A stretch of DNA of 64,000 nucleotides from Spirosoma sp. (GCF_026391055.1 NZ_JAPLET010000024.1:1-64000); one strand, 5' to 3'. Positions 35,525 through 44,382 are shown, counted from the stretch's first letter. Program-made: numbers and translations. The notes: a model not told the origin generated them from the letters alone.

Positions 35525-36733
35525 TTATTCGTAAAAGTAAGATGGTCTCTCTAAGTGAGCCAGTTCCGATTCCAGCAACCAATCGGAAGACAGGCGTGTA
35601 CCGGCCAGGGAGTTAAGTTCTTTTTTGGTAGATACCTGCTGTACAAGACGAATCAGGTAGGCGTATTTCTGGGCAATCACCGTCCAGGTATACCGGCGAT
35701 AGGCAATGGTCTTCATGATGTCGGCTCGGTTCTTCAGTTCACTGATTGACGTGTTCTGAATATGCTTGGTCAATTCGGCCGATGTTCTGAAAAACAGGGC
35801 CTTGTTTTCCGTAGTCGACCGGTTGTAGGCTACATCGAACGCAATAACCGGTAACCCGAGGTACATGGCTTCTACCAGGGATGGATTTGTTCCACCGGCA
35901 CTGTGTCCATGAACATAAATCAGGCAATTGCTGCGCAGCAGATCAAGCTGACGCTGGTCGTAAATAGGGTCGAGCAAGTGAATATTCGTATCCTTTTTAT
36001 GTTGTTCGCGCAGACTGGCTCCGTACTCACTGTTTGTCCAGTTTCCCACCATAACCAGCGTATGCTTCGGTAATTGGGCAAAAGCTTCCAATATCAGGTG
36101 AATATTGTTTTCCGGCTCGATCCGGCAAACGGTAAATGCGTAGGGCGCAGCCAGAAATGGATACTTTTCGCGGTCGTCAGGCGTTGGACTAACCGCGATG
36201 GTGTGGTCGGCGCCATACTCAATAATGTGGCTCAGCGTCTTATAGCGAATAGCGGTGTAATTCTGAATCGACTCATTATCCGAAATATCCGCGTGTGAAT
36301 AACGTACAGCCACCCATTCGGCCGCCCACAGGTACCATCGGGCAAGTTTGCTCCATTTGTTCCGTTTCCACTCAATACCGTCAATCGAGATAATAATTTT
36401 TTTCTTTGTAAACCACCGGACAAAGGGCACCATAAAGCCCCCGCTAACACCCAGAATGAGCATTACGTCGGCATAAAATAATGCATGTAAAATACTGAAG
36501 CAGTCATAAATGATACTCTGAATACCGTTGGCATCAAACGGCAGGTATACCAACCGTGCCCCTTTATACGTCGCCGGTCGTTCAGACTGACCGTACTTCT
36601 TGGTCGTACAGTAGACCGTTATGTTTGTTTCGTTACCCAGGTGATCCACCAAATGCTCGGCCAGGGTTTCGAAACCGCCATATTTGGCCGGGATACCTAC
36701 AGTTCCAATAATTGCTACGTTGGTCTTACTCAT
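35525..36733 (-). CDS. Glycosyltransferase family 4 with DUF1972 N-terminal domain
   Basis: 402 aa. N-terminal GIPAKYGGFETLAEHLV is the DUF1972 signature; the C-terminal GT-B half contains YVHGHSAGGTNPSLVEAMYLGLPVIAFD with the conserved Glu pair region. Related proteins are often annotated as rhamnosyltransferases, cytoplasmic face. Substrate unknown. A TGGCACG box lies 42 nt before the start. Confidence 0.9.
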   Translation of the reverse strand: MSKTNVAIIGTVGIPAKYGGFETLAEHLVDHLGNETNITVYCTTKKYGQSERPATYKGARLVYLPFDANGIQSIIYDCFSILHALFYADVMLILGVSGGFMVPFVRWFTKKKIIISIDGIEWKRNKWSKLARWYLWAAEWVAVRYSHADISDNESIQNYTAIRYKTLSHIIEYGADHTIAVSPTPDDREKYPFLAAPYAFTVCRIEPENNIHLILEAFAQLPKHTLVMVGNWTNSEYGASLREQHKKDTNIHLLDPIYDQRQLDLLRSNCLIYVHGHSAGGTNPSLVEAMYLGLPVIAFDVAYNRSTTENKALFFRTSAELTKHIQNTSISELKNRADIMKTIAYRRYTWTVIAQKYAYLIRLVQQVSTKKELNSLAGTRLSSDWLLESELAHLERPSYFYE

Positions 36734-36760
36734 GCTTTTATTATTTATTAATTTTCTATT

Positions 36761-36775
36761 ATCCTAAGCCGTGCC
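36761..36775 (-). promoter_or_regulatory. Possible -24 box upstream of DUF1972 glycosyltransferase
   Basis: TGGCACGGCTTAGGA starting 42 nt before the ATG. The -24 half matches the sigma-54 consensus TGGCACG exactly. The expected TTGC -12 half is replaced by AGGA. A half-site TTTCCA lies 116 nt before the start. Confidence 0.35.
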
Positions 36776-36822
36776 AAACCAGCAAACAGCTAAAAATCAA
36801 TTACTTATATTTAAACTAACAC

Positions 36823-37971
36823 TTATTCATTCTCGATTCTGGACACTTTTTCCACAGAATACACTGATCGACTGCTGACCTGTTCCGGCAGAAAAACGCT
36901 GGTTATCTGCTCACGAAATCGGCGTGCCGAAAAGAATGCGGAGCGCCGACGAGCGGCCTGAGCCATTTTCAGATACAGGTTCATATCTGACGACAACAAT
37001 TGAAGACGCTGAACAACCTCCTCTGTCTGGCGGGCATCAACGGTAAAGCCTTCTTTCGAGTCTTCTATCAGTTCACAGATCCCCCCCACCGGCGGAACAA
37101 TAATCGGGCGTCCGCATGCCATAGCTTCGAGCGCTGTCATGCCAAATGTTTCGACCCAGGCATCGGGCCGGGACAAATTAAGCACTACATGCGCCTGTTC
37201 GTAAAACGGAATTGTATCGGCCTGTGCGGGATAAACCAAACAGTTAGCCGGAGGGCTTACCTGTTCTGTAAATGCAGTAACCTCCTCATTTTTTGCATTC
37301 AGGACGAGTATAAACCGAATATGCGATAACTGACGGGCGTAGGTCACAAACTCATAAATACCCTTGTAAGCCTTGTTGGAGCAGAGCATCAGCGCCGTAA
37401 AGGGAAAAGCGGTATTGGCTTCGGCGAGTTGGCTGGCCTGTTCTGTAAAGGAGTCTCGTAAGGCATTGTATACTTGCCGGCAAACGGGGCGCGTTAATCC
37501 GGTCTGCTGCTGAGTATATTTCGACACGAACAAGACCTCCTGAGCCGTAACGTTTGCAATAAGCCGAAGCCAGGCCTTTAACAGCCAGGGCTTTAAGCTA
37601 ACTTCATGTACGTGATAAACTACCCGACAACTACGCAGCCAACCGGCCAGTGCCGCGCCAAAAGGAAGCAAGGTGTTGATATAGACCTCATCGGTCGACC
37701 GTAGAAAAAACAAAAGTCTGAAAAACAGCCGGAGCTGAATATTGAGGTAATAGTACAGGGTGACCAGCTTGGCCGGATGCCATTTGTAGGCAATAGCCTG
37801 GGTTGCCACTCCAGGTAGATCGCTCAAAAAACCACGCCCACTAGGCGTAGCGGTAAACAAAACAACATCAAGATTTGCCTCTTCAAGTGCTTCCAGGGCC
37901 TGCCGAAAAACGAGGGGGCTACCACTGAAGTCATTAAGTAGATGAACGGCAATTATTCGCTTCGATTTCAT
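36823..37971 (-). CDS. Glycosyltransferase family 4
   Basis: 382 aa GT-B enzyme. N-terminal Rossmann part begins RIIAVHLLNDFSGSPLV. The C-terminal half carries VETFGMTALEAMACGRPIIVPPVGG, the E-x7-E motif of retaining GT4 enzymes. Basic C-terminal tail. Part of the polysaccharide block; 89 bp separate it from the next gene downstream. Acceptor and donor unknown. Confidence 0.9.
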   Translation of the reverse strand: MKSKRIIAVHLLNDFSGSPLVFRQALEALEEANLDVVLFTATPSGRGFLSDLPGVATQAIAYKWHPAKLVTLYYYLNIQLRLFFRLLFFLRSTDEVYINTLLPFGAALAGWLRSCRVVYHVHEVSLKPWLLKAWLRLIANVTAQEVLFVSKYTQQQTGLTRPVCRQVYNALRDSFTEQASQLAEANTAFPFTALMLCSNKAYKGIYEFVTYARQLSHIRFILVLNAKNEEVTAFTEQVSPPANCLVYPAQADTIPFYEQAHVVLNLSRPDAWVETFGMTALEAMACGRPIIVPPVGGICELIEDSKEGFTVDARQTEEVVQRLQLLSSDMNLYLKMAQAARRRSAFFSARRFREQITSVFLPEQVSSRSVYSVEKVSRIENE

Positions 37972-38326
37972 AGCTTTTGTGGGTTACCCCTACATGGCCT
38001 TTTTACCAAATGGTGTATCTGTTTTGTTGAATTAGGATTACTGGGTCAGCCCGTTGGGTATAAAATTGAGCCGCTGCCAAATGAGCTGGTATGGGCGCTG
38101 TTACAGATCGGATAGCAAAACGACCCGTCAGCTACGGAATGAATGATACGGTACTTATACTGATAAGGTTAATATATCGGTTACGACCTACCTCATACAT
38201 CGTATGCATACAGACTGGCTTTTGCTGAGTTACTAAAACGAGCACCCCACTACAGAATCCGTTTGAGTCCCACAAGGATACTATAAGCTAGTAGTAACAA
38301 TTAATCACTAATGGTCTTTACCCCGT
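37972..38326. other. Intergenic region between glycosyltransferase and phosphotransferase-fold genes
   Basis: 355 bp with no supported gene. Contains a short self-complementary ATACATCGTATGCAT stretch near 38195-38210. No RNA gene seen. Confidence 0.4.
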
Positions 38327-39931
38327 TCAGGCGATAAAATAGGTGAACGTACGCTTAACTGACTTAGGCGTTGAGTACCGTAGGCTCATGAGAATAGCGC
38401 CCAGCCGACTTCCGGACAACTTCCATACGCTCAGTTTACCAGATTTAACGCGACAATTCAAATCGATGCGGAGGCTTGAGTTATCAAGGCAACGAATACG
38501 GAGCTGATTTACTCCTTCATTTGGTTTGGCAACGAATTCAGACATCAGCGAATGATGTCGGAGATAATGTGTCAATTGAAGAGCGGCTGACTGAGATAAA
38601 CACAACTTCAATGCATCAGGTACCAAACCAGAGTAACTTGTGGCAGTCAATTCTTTACTAGGTTGTTGATGCAGCCAGAATGCTACGTCATAAAACAGCA
38701 GCTGATGGTCAGAGATACTATCCTGCCGGTTTAGCCAATGTGTTAGAGCATCGCTCCAAGTCGCCAATTGCCCGTTAATCGGCTCCGACCAGTTCGTTTG
38801 TTGCGTGTACTCCAGCAGCGTAGCGGTAATGGCCTGAATCAGGTATAATATTTCGGCCAAAGCCGTGTCCAGCTCATAGGTTTCCCGAAACAGCTTCCAT
38901 TCCGGACGGTTCAGCGTATCGTCGATCAGGCGCCGGGTTGTGCTATAGTCCTGATTGCCAATCCGTGTTGCAGACTGGTATAGAAAGTGAAAGAGATCAT
39001 AGAGCCCCGGCAACTCGTCTGCGTAGCGTTCCCAATCCACGATACTCACCTGCCGGTTCGTCAATAACACAGTCCAGGGAGTAAAATTGCCATGGGCAGC
39101 AGCAATCGGTACGGCGATCTGATCATTAAGCGACCGCATCAACAAGTTCAGTTTGTCAAGTAAACCGGTTGGTATCCGTGGATCGTTAGCCGCCTTTAGC
39201 GCTGCCAGGTTTTGGTGAGCCTGCTGCCAGAAGCCGGTCTGATGTAACGGTTGCGTATGCCAGTTTCGGCTAAACAATTCCGGCAAAACACGTTCGGGTA
39301 ACTGAGCCAGCTGATTCGTTTGTGGCGTACAGGTTACCCCCATATCTTCCTGAATCAGAAACCCGGTTGCAATAAATCGCAGCGAATACGCCGTTAGTTT
39401 GGGGGTGTTAACCTGCAAAAAAGGAGCCTGCTGAAGATGGCGCAGCGCCCGCGCTTCCTGTCGTAAGCCGGTTAGTGCAGCCGGTCCTACGGCAATTTTG
39501 GTTAGATAGCGTTTTCCCGAACGCATGCAGTGCCAGATAACTATTTTGCGATTGGGCCCGGGCGCACCGGTCGATAAAGCCCAGCGTTTTATATGACTTT
39601 GCCGTACCAGCTGGTTTCCGCTTTCGGATGTGTAGAGCGTCAGCCGGTCGTGAGCCACCAGCCGGCCTAACCCCATACGAAACAACAGCCTGACCGTCCA
39701 CACAAACAGTTGCGCTCGTCGGTTATCAACCTGATAAAACCGTAAGAAGTCCGGCTCTGTAGCCTCTACCGGCCATAACCAGCGGATACTACCATCAGTA
39801 TTTCGGTACAGGTAACTGTCTATCGGATAAGTAAATTCAGGCGAAGATGCCGTAACCACCGGAATACCAATCGTATGCAGGCCTCGACGGAGTCGGTCAA
39901 TATCAGTTGTATAAGCAGCGGGCAGATTCAT
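38327..39931 (-). CDS. Aminoglycoside-phosphotransferase-fold protein with altered catalytic residues
   Basis: 534 aa. The C-terminal two thirds follow the APH/choline-kinase fold. The catalytic loop normally reads HGDxxxxN but here is HGNFTPWT, so both the catalytic Asp (to Asn) and the metal-binding Asn (to Thr) are changed. The downstream IVDWERY, equivalent to the DFG Asp, is kept. Codons AAT and ACT were read directly. The N-terminal 130 residues are unassigned. In a polysaccharide locus it may be a pseudokinase or regulatory subunit; enzymatic activity is doubtful. Confidence 0.75.
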   Translation of the reverse strand: MNLPAAYTTDIDRLRRGLHTIGIPVVTASSPEFTYPIDSYLYRNTDGSIRWLWPVEATEPDFLRFYQVDNRRAQLFVWTVRLLFRMGLGRLVAHDRLTLYTSESGNQLVRQSHIKRWALSTGAPGPNRKIVIWHCMRSGKRYLTKIAVGPAALTGLRQEARALRHLQQAPFLQVNTPKLTAYSLRFIATGFLIQEDMGVTCTPQTNQLAQLPERVLPELFSRNWHTQPLHQTGFWQQAHQNLAALKAANDPRIPTGLLDKLNLLMRSLNDQIAVPIAAAHGNFTPWTVLLTNRQVSIVDWERYADELPGLYDLFHFLYQSATRIGNQDYSTTRRLIDDTLNRPEWKLFRETYELDTALAEILYLIQAITATLLEYTQQTNWSEPINGQLATWSDALTHWLNRQDSISDHQLLFYDVAFWLHQQPSKELTATSYSGLVPDALKLCLSQSAALQLTHYLRHHSLMSEFVAKPNEGVNQLRIRCLDNSSLRIDLNCRVKSGKLSVWKLSGSRLGAILMSLRYSTPKSVKRTFTYFIA

Positions 39932-40024
39932 ATAAATAAGCGTTAGCAGTGGTATACCAGCCTAAATCAACTCAATGGTGTTTATAACCAGTTGTGTAGT
40001 CTGTAAATTAGACTTAAGGTTTCT

Positions 40025-40477
40025 TTACTGCTTTGGTTCAATGCCGAGCATGTTCCGCAATTTTTTCCATTTGCCCTGCGGATGCTGCTTAAGAAGCTCT
40101 ATCACCTCCTGAACTTTTCTCAATACTGAGCCTATACGCTCGAACTCATTGCGCCCTTTGATAATATAATCGAAGGCACCATATTTCAGGGAATTGACCG
40201 CGACCTGTACATCTTCCTGGCTGGAAACAACAACCAGATAAATGTTGGGGTTGAAGCGCTTTATTTTCCGTAAAACATCAAGGCCGTTGAGGGGCTCCAT
40301 GTGATAGTCCAGGAAGATAACGTCAGGCTGTTCAGTCAGACTGTTCAAGCATTCCTGCCCATCCATAAAGAATTTCACATTGGTAAAGCCAAGGTTGCGG
40401 ACATGCTGTTCATAAAGACTGCCACAAAATGCATCGTCGTCAAGAATAAAAATGGATAAGGATTTGTTATTTTCCAT
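40025..40477 (-). CDS. Stand-alone response-regulator receiver protein 1
   Basis: 150 aa, a single REC domain with no output domain. Acidic cluster LDDDAF, phospho-acceptor Asp in VIFLDYHMEPLNG, the Ser in VVVSSQED and conserved Lys in FDYIIKG are all present. A short basic C-terminus (GKWKKLRNMLG) follows. Paralogue of the gene at 40840-41268. A phosphorelay intermediate or CheY-like effector is likely, possibly fed by the Hpt-bearing kinase at 30-33 kb. Confidence 0.9.
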   Translation of the reverse strand: MENNKSLSIFILDDDAFCGSLYEQHVRNLGFTNVKFFMDGQECLNSLTEQPDVIFLDYHMEPLNGLDVLRKIKRFNPNIYLVVVSSQEDVQVAVNSLKYGAFDYIIKGRNEFERIGSVLRKVQEVIELLKQHPQGKWKKLRNMLGIEPKQ

Positions 40478-40505
40478 GTGTATTTATTTTATACTAACTA
40501 ATTGA

Positions 40506-40520
40506 TCTAATACTATGCCA
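40506..40520 (-). promoter_or_regulatory. Conserved TGGCATAG box upstream of receiver gene 1
   Basis: TGGCATAGTATTAGA, starting 43 nt before the ATG; same position and sequence as the box before receiver gene 2. Resembles a sigma-54 -24 element; the -12 half is weak. Confidence 0.45.
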
Positions 40521-40592
40521 GTGGGCAAATACCCTAATTATCAAGCTGTTGACTACAATAGTCTACTAGATAAGTCTATCATTTGGAATAAT

Positions 40593-40609
40593 TTTCCACA
40601 TTATGGAAA
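40593..40609. promoter_or_regulatory. Palindrome TTTCCA-N5-TGGAAA upstream of receiver gene 1
   Basis: TTTCCACATTATGGAAA, 116 nt before the ATG and about 73 nt beyond the TGGCATAG box. The same palindrome with the same spacer length precedes receiver gene 2. Confidence 0.6.
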
Positions 40610-40764
40610 GTTGCCTATTATTAACGTATGAGCTATTATATGCAAATATAGTTTATAATATTTTACAAAAGTAAATACTCAACTATCAGTATTTCTGCTT
40701 TTTATTAGAATTTTTCAGGAATAAGGTTAATTTGCCATTATTCCTAGATATTTAGTATACAAAT

Positions 40765-40819
40765 ATGGCCTTTGTATGACAAAAGAGGGTATCATTGTCT
40801 TTTATCATACAAAGGCCAT
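40765..40819 (-). terminator. Long hairpin after receiver gene 2
   Basis: ATGGCCTTTGTATGA pairs with TCATACAAAGGCCAT, extended inward by AAAAGA / TCTTTT across one mismatch. It lies 21 bp after the stop of receiver gene 2; no clear T-run. Confidence 0.55.
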
Positions 40820-40839
40820 GTGTAATTCAATAGCTGTAT

Positions 40840-41268
40840 TTATAACTTCTGGGGAGTTGGGCTGCCAGGTGGTCGTAACTCCAGAAGCGTCATGACCTCC
40901 TCAATTTTTTTCAGCACAGTGTGTATTTTATTCAGGTCATCATGACCTCTGACTATATAATCGAACGCTCCATATTTACGCGAGTGTGCGGTAGCCTCTC
41001 TGTTCTCCTGATCAGTAAGAACGACTATGTAAATATCCGGATTGATGCGACCCACTTTGCGAACGATATCCAAGCCATCCGGGGATTTTGACGGGTAATC
41101 CAGGAAGATAATATCCGGTCTCCTGCCAAGCTGCTTTAAACAGGTTTCTGCGTCTGTAAATAAGTCAACATCAGTGTAGTCAAGATTACGAATATGTTGT
41201 TCGGTAATAGTTCCACAAAAGGGATTATCATCCAGAATAAATATTGACAAAGATCGTCTGGTTTCCAT
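40840..41268 (-). CDS. Stand-alone response-regulator receiver protein 2 (Lys-to-Arg variant)
   Basis: 142 aa from ATG 41268, aligning with the paralogue start (SLSIFILDD in both). Phospho-acceptor Asp in IIFLDYPSKSPDG is retained. The invariant Lys seen as DYIIKG in the paralogue is Arg here (DYIVRG, codon AGA), and the Ser/Thr position is Thr. Lys-to-Arg changes usually impair phosphorylation-driven switching, so this copy may have a modified or constitutive role. A Pro-rich tail ends the protein. Confidence 0.85.
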   Translation of the reverse strand: METRRSLSIFILDDNPFCGTITEQHIRNLDYTDVDLFTDAETCLKQLGRRPDIIFLDYPSKSPDGLDIVRKVGRINPDIYIVVLTDQENREATAHSRKYGAFDYIVRGHDDLNKIHTVLKKIEEVMTLLELRPPGSPTPQKL

Positions 41269-41293
41269 AGATAATTCGTAAAAGCACGCGAAA

Positions 41294-41308
41294 CCCAAAA
41301 CTATGCCA
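41294..41308 (-). promoter_or_regulatory. Conserved TGGCATAG box upstream of receiver gene 2
   Basis: TGGCATAGTTTTGGG starting 40 nt before the ATG; shares TGGCATAGTnTT with receiver gene 1. Confidence 0.45.
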
Positions 41309-41380
41309 ACAAACATGTATACTGATTATCAGGCCAAAATCAACATTTAATCTTTTTTAGTTTCCATATAACGGAACATT

Positions 41381-41397
41381 TTTCCATAATATGGAAA
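41381..41397. promoter_or_regulatory. Palindrome TTTCCA-N5-TGGAAA upstream of receiver gene 2
   Basis: TTTCCATAATATGGAAA, a perfect inverted repeat, 113 nt before the ATG. A degenerate second copy lies 20 bp upstream at 41361-41377. Confidence 0.6.
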
Positions 41398-41706
41398 CCA
41401 ATCTTATCCGCTTTTCCAACTTATGTAAATGAATAGCGTCTAATTTTATACCTAGTCTATATTTTTATTTCCAGGTTAAATAAGGGACAAAGGTAGAGCA
41501 TTAAAGAGTGTTTCAGGGTATCTATTTATCATAGGCTACGGCCAGGGGTGCGTTTCCTGATTTTTATCAAATCTATAGTTAGTTATAGTCATAAAGCATC
41601 CGGCATATATCTGCTTATTTCGGCCCGTCGACCGGCCTAATTAGTGAAATAGTCCAACTAATCAACCAAAACGACGCGTACACTTATTTCTCTTAATGAC
41701 TTGGCT

Positions 41707-42459
41707 ATGGATAAAGACTTACTCGGGAAAACGGCTCTGATAACCGGAGCCGCTTCCGGCATTGGTAAAGCAGTAGCAGAACTCTACGGGCTGCGCGGGG
41801 CAAATGTGATGATCTCTGACATTGATGAGGTGCAGGGCAAGCAAGTAGCTGAGCAACTAACAACTGCCGGTGTAAATGCCCGTTTTTATAAAAGCGATGT
41901 TAGCGACCCGCTTCAGTGCCAGAAACTGGTACAGGAAACTGTTACTGTCTTTGGCGCCCTCAATATTGCCTGCAATAATGCCGGGATTGGGGGCGAGTTG
42001 AATATGACTGCCGATTATAGTCTCGAGGGCTGGCACCGTATAATCAATGTGAACCTCAACAGCGTATTCTTCTGCATGAAATACGAGTTAGAGCAAATGC
42101 TGAAGCAAGGTGAAGGCACCATTGTGAACATGGCTTCTATTTTAGGGCAGGTTGGTACGCCCGGTTCGCCGGGCTACGTAACCGCCAAACATGGCATGGT
42201 GGGCCTCACTAAAACGGCGGCTATTGAATACGCACCCCAGGGCATTCGCATCAATGCCGTCGGGCCGGGTTATATTGATACTCCCCTGCTATCGGTGCTA
42301 TCGGACGACGTCAAACAGCAGTTAATTGGACTTCACCCCATTGGCCGTTTGGGTAAATCAGAGGAAGTGGCTGAGCTGGTTGTCTGGCTCAGTTCCGATA
42401 AAGCATCGTTCGTTACGGGTTCGTATTATCCGGTCGATGGCGGGTATCTAGCCCGGTAA
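41707..42459 (+). CDS. Short-chain dehydrogenase/reductase
   Basis: 250 aa classical SDR; ATG 41707 preferred over a TTG 6 bp upstream. NAD(P) motif ALITGAASGIGKAVA, NNAGIGGE, catalytic Ser in NMASILGQVG and Tyr/Lys in GYVTAKHGM. The Asp in MISDIDEVQ after strand 2 suggests NAD preference. PGYIDTPLL and SYYPVDGGYLAR are typical C-terminal motifs. Substrate unknown. Monocistronic with terminator. Confidence 0.92.
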   Translation: MDKDLLGKTALITGAASGIGKAVAELYGLRGANVMISDIDEVQGKQVAEQLTTAGVNARFYKSDVSDPLQCQKLVQETVTVFGALNIACNNAGIGGELNMTADYSLEGWHRIINVNLNSVFFCMKYELEQMLKQGEGTIVNMASILGQVGTPGSPGYVTAKHGMVGLTKTAAIEYAPQGIRINAVGPGYIDTPLLSVLSDDVKQQLIGLHPIGRLGKSEEVAELVVWLSSDKASFVTGSYYPVDGGYLAR

Positions 42460-42466
42460 ACAGCAA

Positions 42467-42507
42467 AACCCTCCGCATAACCGAAAACAGCAGCTATGCG
42501 GAGGGTT
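42467..42507. terminator. Terminator between SDR and the 540-aa gene
   Basis: AACCCTCCGCATA / TATGCGGAGGGTT, 13-bp perfect stem, 15-nt loop, between convergent genes. Confidence 0.75.
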
Positions 42508-42561
42508 AGGTTATTGGTCAATCAAAAGACAGGGCTATCTTACCCTATCTTAGCCAGCTTC

Positions 42562-44184
42562 TTAACGGATGGAGCTAAACTTACGGAGATCCGTATTCAG
42601 TTCCTTCAAAGCCACTTCAACACCTCGTTTAGCTCCCTCCTGAAACACTGCCATAATTTCTTTAGCCTCAATCCGGTTGGGATCGTCCAGGTTGTTATTG
42701 ACGAACTTATCCCGCAGGGTCAACAGTCCGCCACCCAACGCCATGGCCAGCAACGGATTAAAGTCAAACCACGGAATGGGTGGATTCGGCTCCTGTTTTC
42801 GATTGTTTAGCCACGGGTCAATCAGTTGGACAAATTCAGGCAAAATAGGCCGCACAATGTCAATCAGTAAGATCAACCGTCGGCACTGACTTGCTTTTTT
42901 CCCCAGCACATCAGTGGCATGAGTGCCAATGCTGTATAGCAGAGACGGCGTAATTCGCTCGAACCGCAGAGCCGGATTGTCCATGGTGGCCTCCAGAATA
43001 CGGTGTTCAACTACCAACTGCCAAAGTAAGCGCGACCGGAAACAGGTGTGGTTAGTAGTTCGTGAAAGCCATACCGCCGTGTTGATGTAGTAGTGTTTAA
43101 TCTGGGCCAGGTGTTGTTGTCCCGTGGCAGATGCCATAAAGCCCAGTCCCTTTACGTTTGTATCAGGTTCGGAGGCTTCGCCAATCAGGTTAATATTCAC
43201 GAAGTGATGCCAGGTCGAATCGGTCACTATCCGCCCGATGTTGGCTTTATGGCCGTCGTAGGCACAGATGGCACCGAAGGTTTGCGCCTGCGTTGCCAGC
43301 TTGGTGCCTGCTGTGTTACCGGCTAGTACCGTTGAATAGGCAATAATTTCGGGGGTTATCCCCATCGGAAACTCGGGGGTTCCATCTTTTTCGTAATTGC
43401 CGGTGAGGTCTGTCGGCTCTACGCATTGTCCTTCGTGAGGGTGATCGGGCAGCACCTTGATACGGCCCAGCGGGCTGCACAAAATAGGATGCGGGTAGGT
43501 TTCGCGTAGAAAACCGCCCAGTGAACTAGAGTACAAACGAGGCTGTATTTCCTGAGGAACGTCATCCGATTGGTCGTCAAATTGTGAACCCGAGTCATGC
43601 CCAATTCGGTTCGTATCGTTTCGGTTGGGGTCCTGCATCCCTACATTGCCACTGGCGTTGGTCCAGAGCCGCATCTTGCGTACCCGCGAAACAGACCCAC
43701 CCAGAGCTCGGCCCAGTTCTCCGTGGTCGCCGGTGGCAAATACGCCCCCGCCGTTATTCATAAATGTACTTAGAAGCACCAGTTCAGCGTCGGAGAGGCC
43801 TACGGGCGATGCGTCGAAGCCGAACAGCCAGACCTGATCGTACATCGTGTCGGAGAAATGAGAACCGTCGGTAAAGCGAAAATTCGGGATGCTTCGGGAA
43901 ACCGGCACCCCCGGATTGCCAACAGCAAGGCCCCGGTGAGCAATCGTGATTTCGAAATCGACGTAACTGCGACCGTCATTGGACAGAATAGAAACAAAAG
44001 TAGACAGGCCGAAATCGCCCAGGCCAAAGTTGAGAGTACCATCGGTAAGCAACAGAAGTCTCACCTTACAGGGTCGGCGCCACCAGGGGTAAAGTTTTTC
44101 GGGCGACAGCTTCAGAAGGTTAGTCCGTTCTTTGATCGCCTTACTTAAATGCTCATTCTCAGAAAAGAAGATTTGTGCAGGCAT
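42562..44184 (-). CDS. Hypothetical protein (540 aa) with ThuA/GATase-like N-terminal region
   Basis: 540 aa from ATG 44184. No signal peptide or membrane helix. About residues 35-170 look like an alpha/beta GATase/ThuA-type fold: VRLLLLTDGTLNFG, then LFGFDASPVGLSD and STFMNNGGGVFATGDHGELG, the last like the loop before a GATase nucleophile or a metal site. The rest is unassigned. Asp- and His-containing motifs (GDHGELG, HDSGSQFDDQ) hint at metal binding. Family not recognised with certainty; no operon partner. Confidence 0.65.
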   Translation of the reverse strand: MPAQIFFSENEHLSKAIKERTNLLKLSPEKLYPWWRRPCKVRLLLLTDGTLNFGLGDFGLSTFVSILSNDGRSYVDFEITIAHRGLAVGNPGVPVSRSIPNFRFTDGSHFSDTMYDQVWLFGFDASPVGLSDAELVLLSTFMNNGGGVFATGDHGELGRALGGSVSRVRKMRLWTNASGNVGMQDPNRNDTNRIGHDSGSQFDDQSDDVPQEIQPRLYSSSLGGFLRETYPHPILCSPLGRIKVLPDHPHEGQCVEPTDLTGNYEKDGTPEFPMGITPEIIAYSTVLAGNTAGTKLATQAQTFGAICAYDGHKANIGRIVTDSTWHHFVNINLIGEASEPDTNVKGLGFMASATGQQHLAQIKHYYINTAVWLSRTTNHTCFRSRLLWQLVVEHRILEATMDNPALRFERITPSLLYSIGTHATDVLGKKASQCRRLILLIDIVRPILPEFVQLIDPWLNNRKQEPNPPIPWFDFNPLLAMALGGGLLTLRDKFVNNNLDDPNRIEAKEIMAVFQEGAKRGVEVALKELNTDLRKFSSIR

Positions 44185-44382
44185 AGCTTTGCGGTAGTTT
44201 AGATGGGGTTTGCCGGTTAGTCGTAGAGCAGGACGAACCCGCAAACAAAGCCTTTGCCTTATTTGCCGAACTGCGTATACCCCCTCTCCAGACAAATTCT
44301 TTCACACTTCTTCAGGACTACCAACTTTTCTGCTCTATTTAAGTAGTAAGAGTATGTTCAACTACAACTCAACATCTTCGTT

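Larger units (their letters stand above)
40478..40839. other. Intergenic region between the two receiver genes
   Basis: 362 bp, AT-rich, no gene. Holds the TGGCATAG box, the TTTCCA-N5-TGGAAA palindrome and a long hairpin, each listed separately. Confidence 0.5.
41269..41706. other. Divergent intergenic region, receiver gene 2 / SDR
   Basis: 438 bp without a supported gene. It contains the regulatory box and palindrome of receiver gene 2 and a second degenerate TTTCCA-N5-CGGAAC near 41361. The SDR side shows no recognisable promoter. Confidence 0.45.

Noticed and set aside
37972..38326. tRNA or rRNA gene in the gap
   Set aside because: No cloverleaf or rRNA-like sequence could be recognised.
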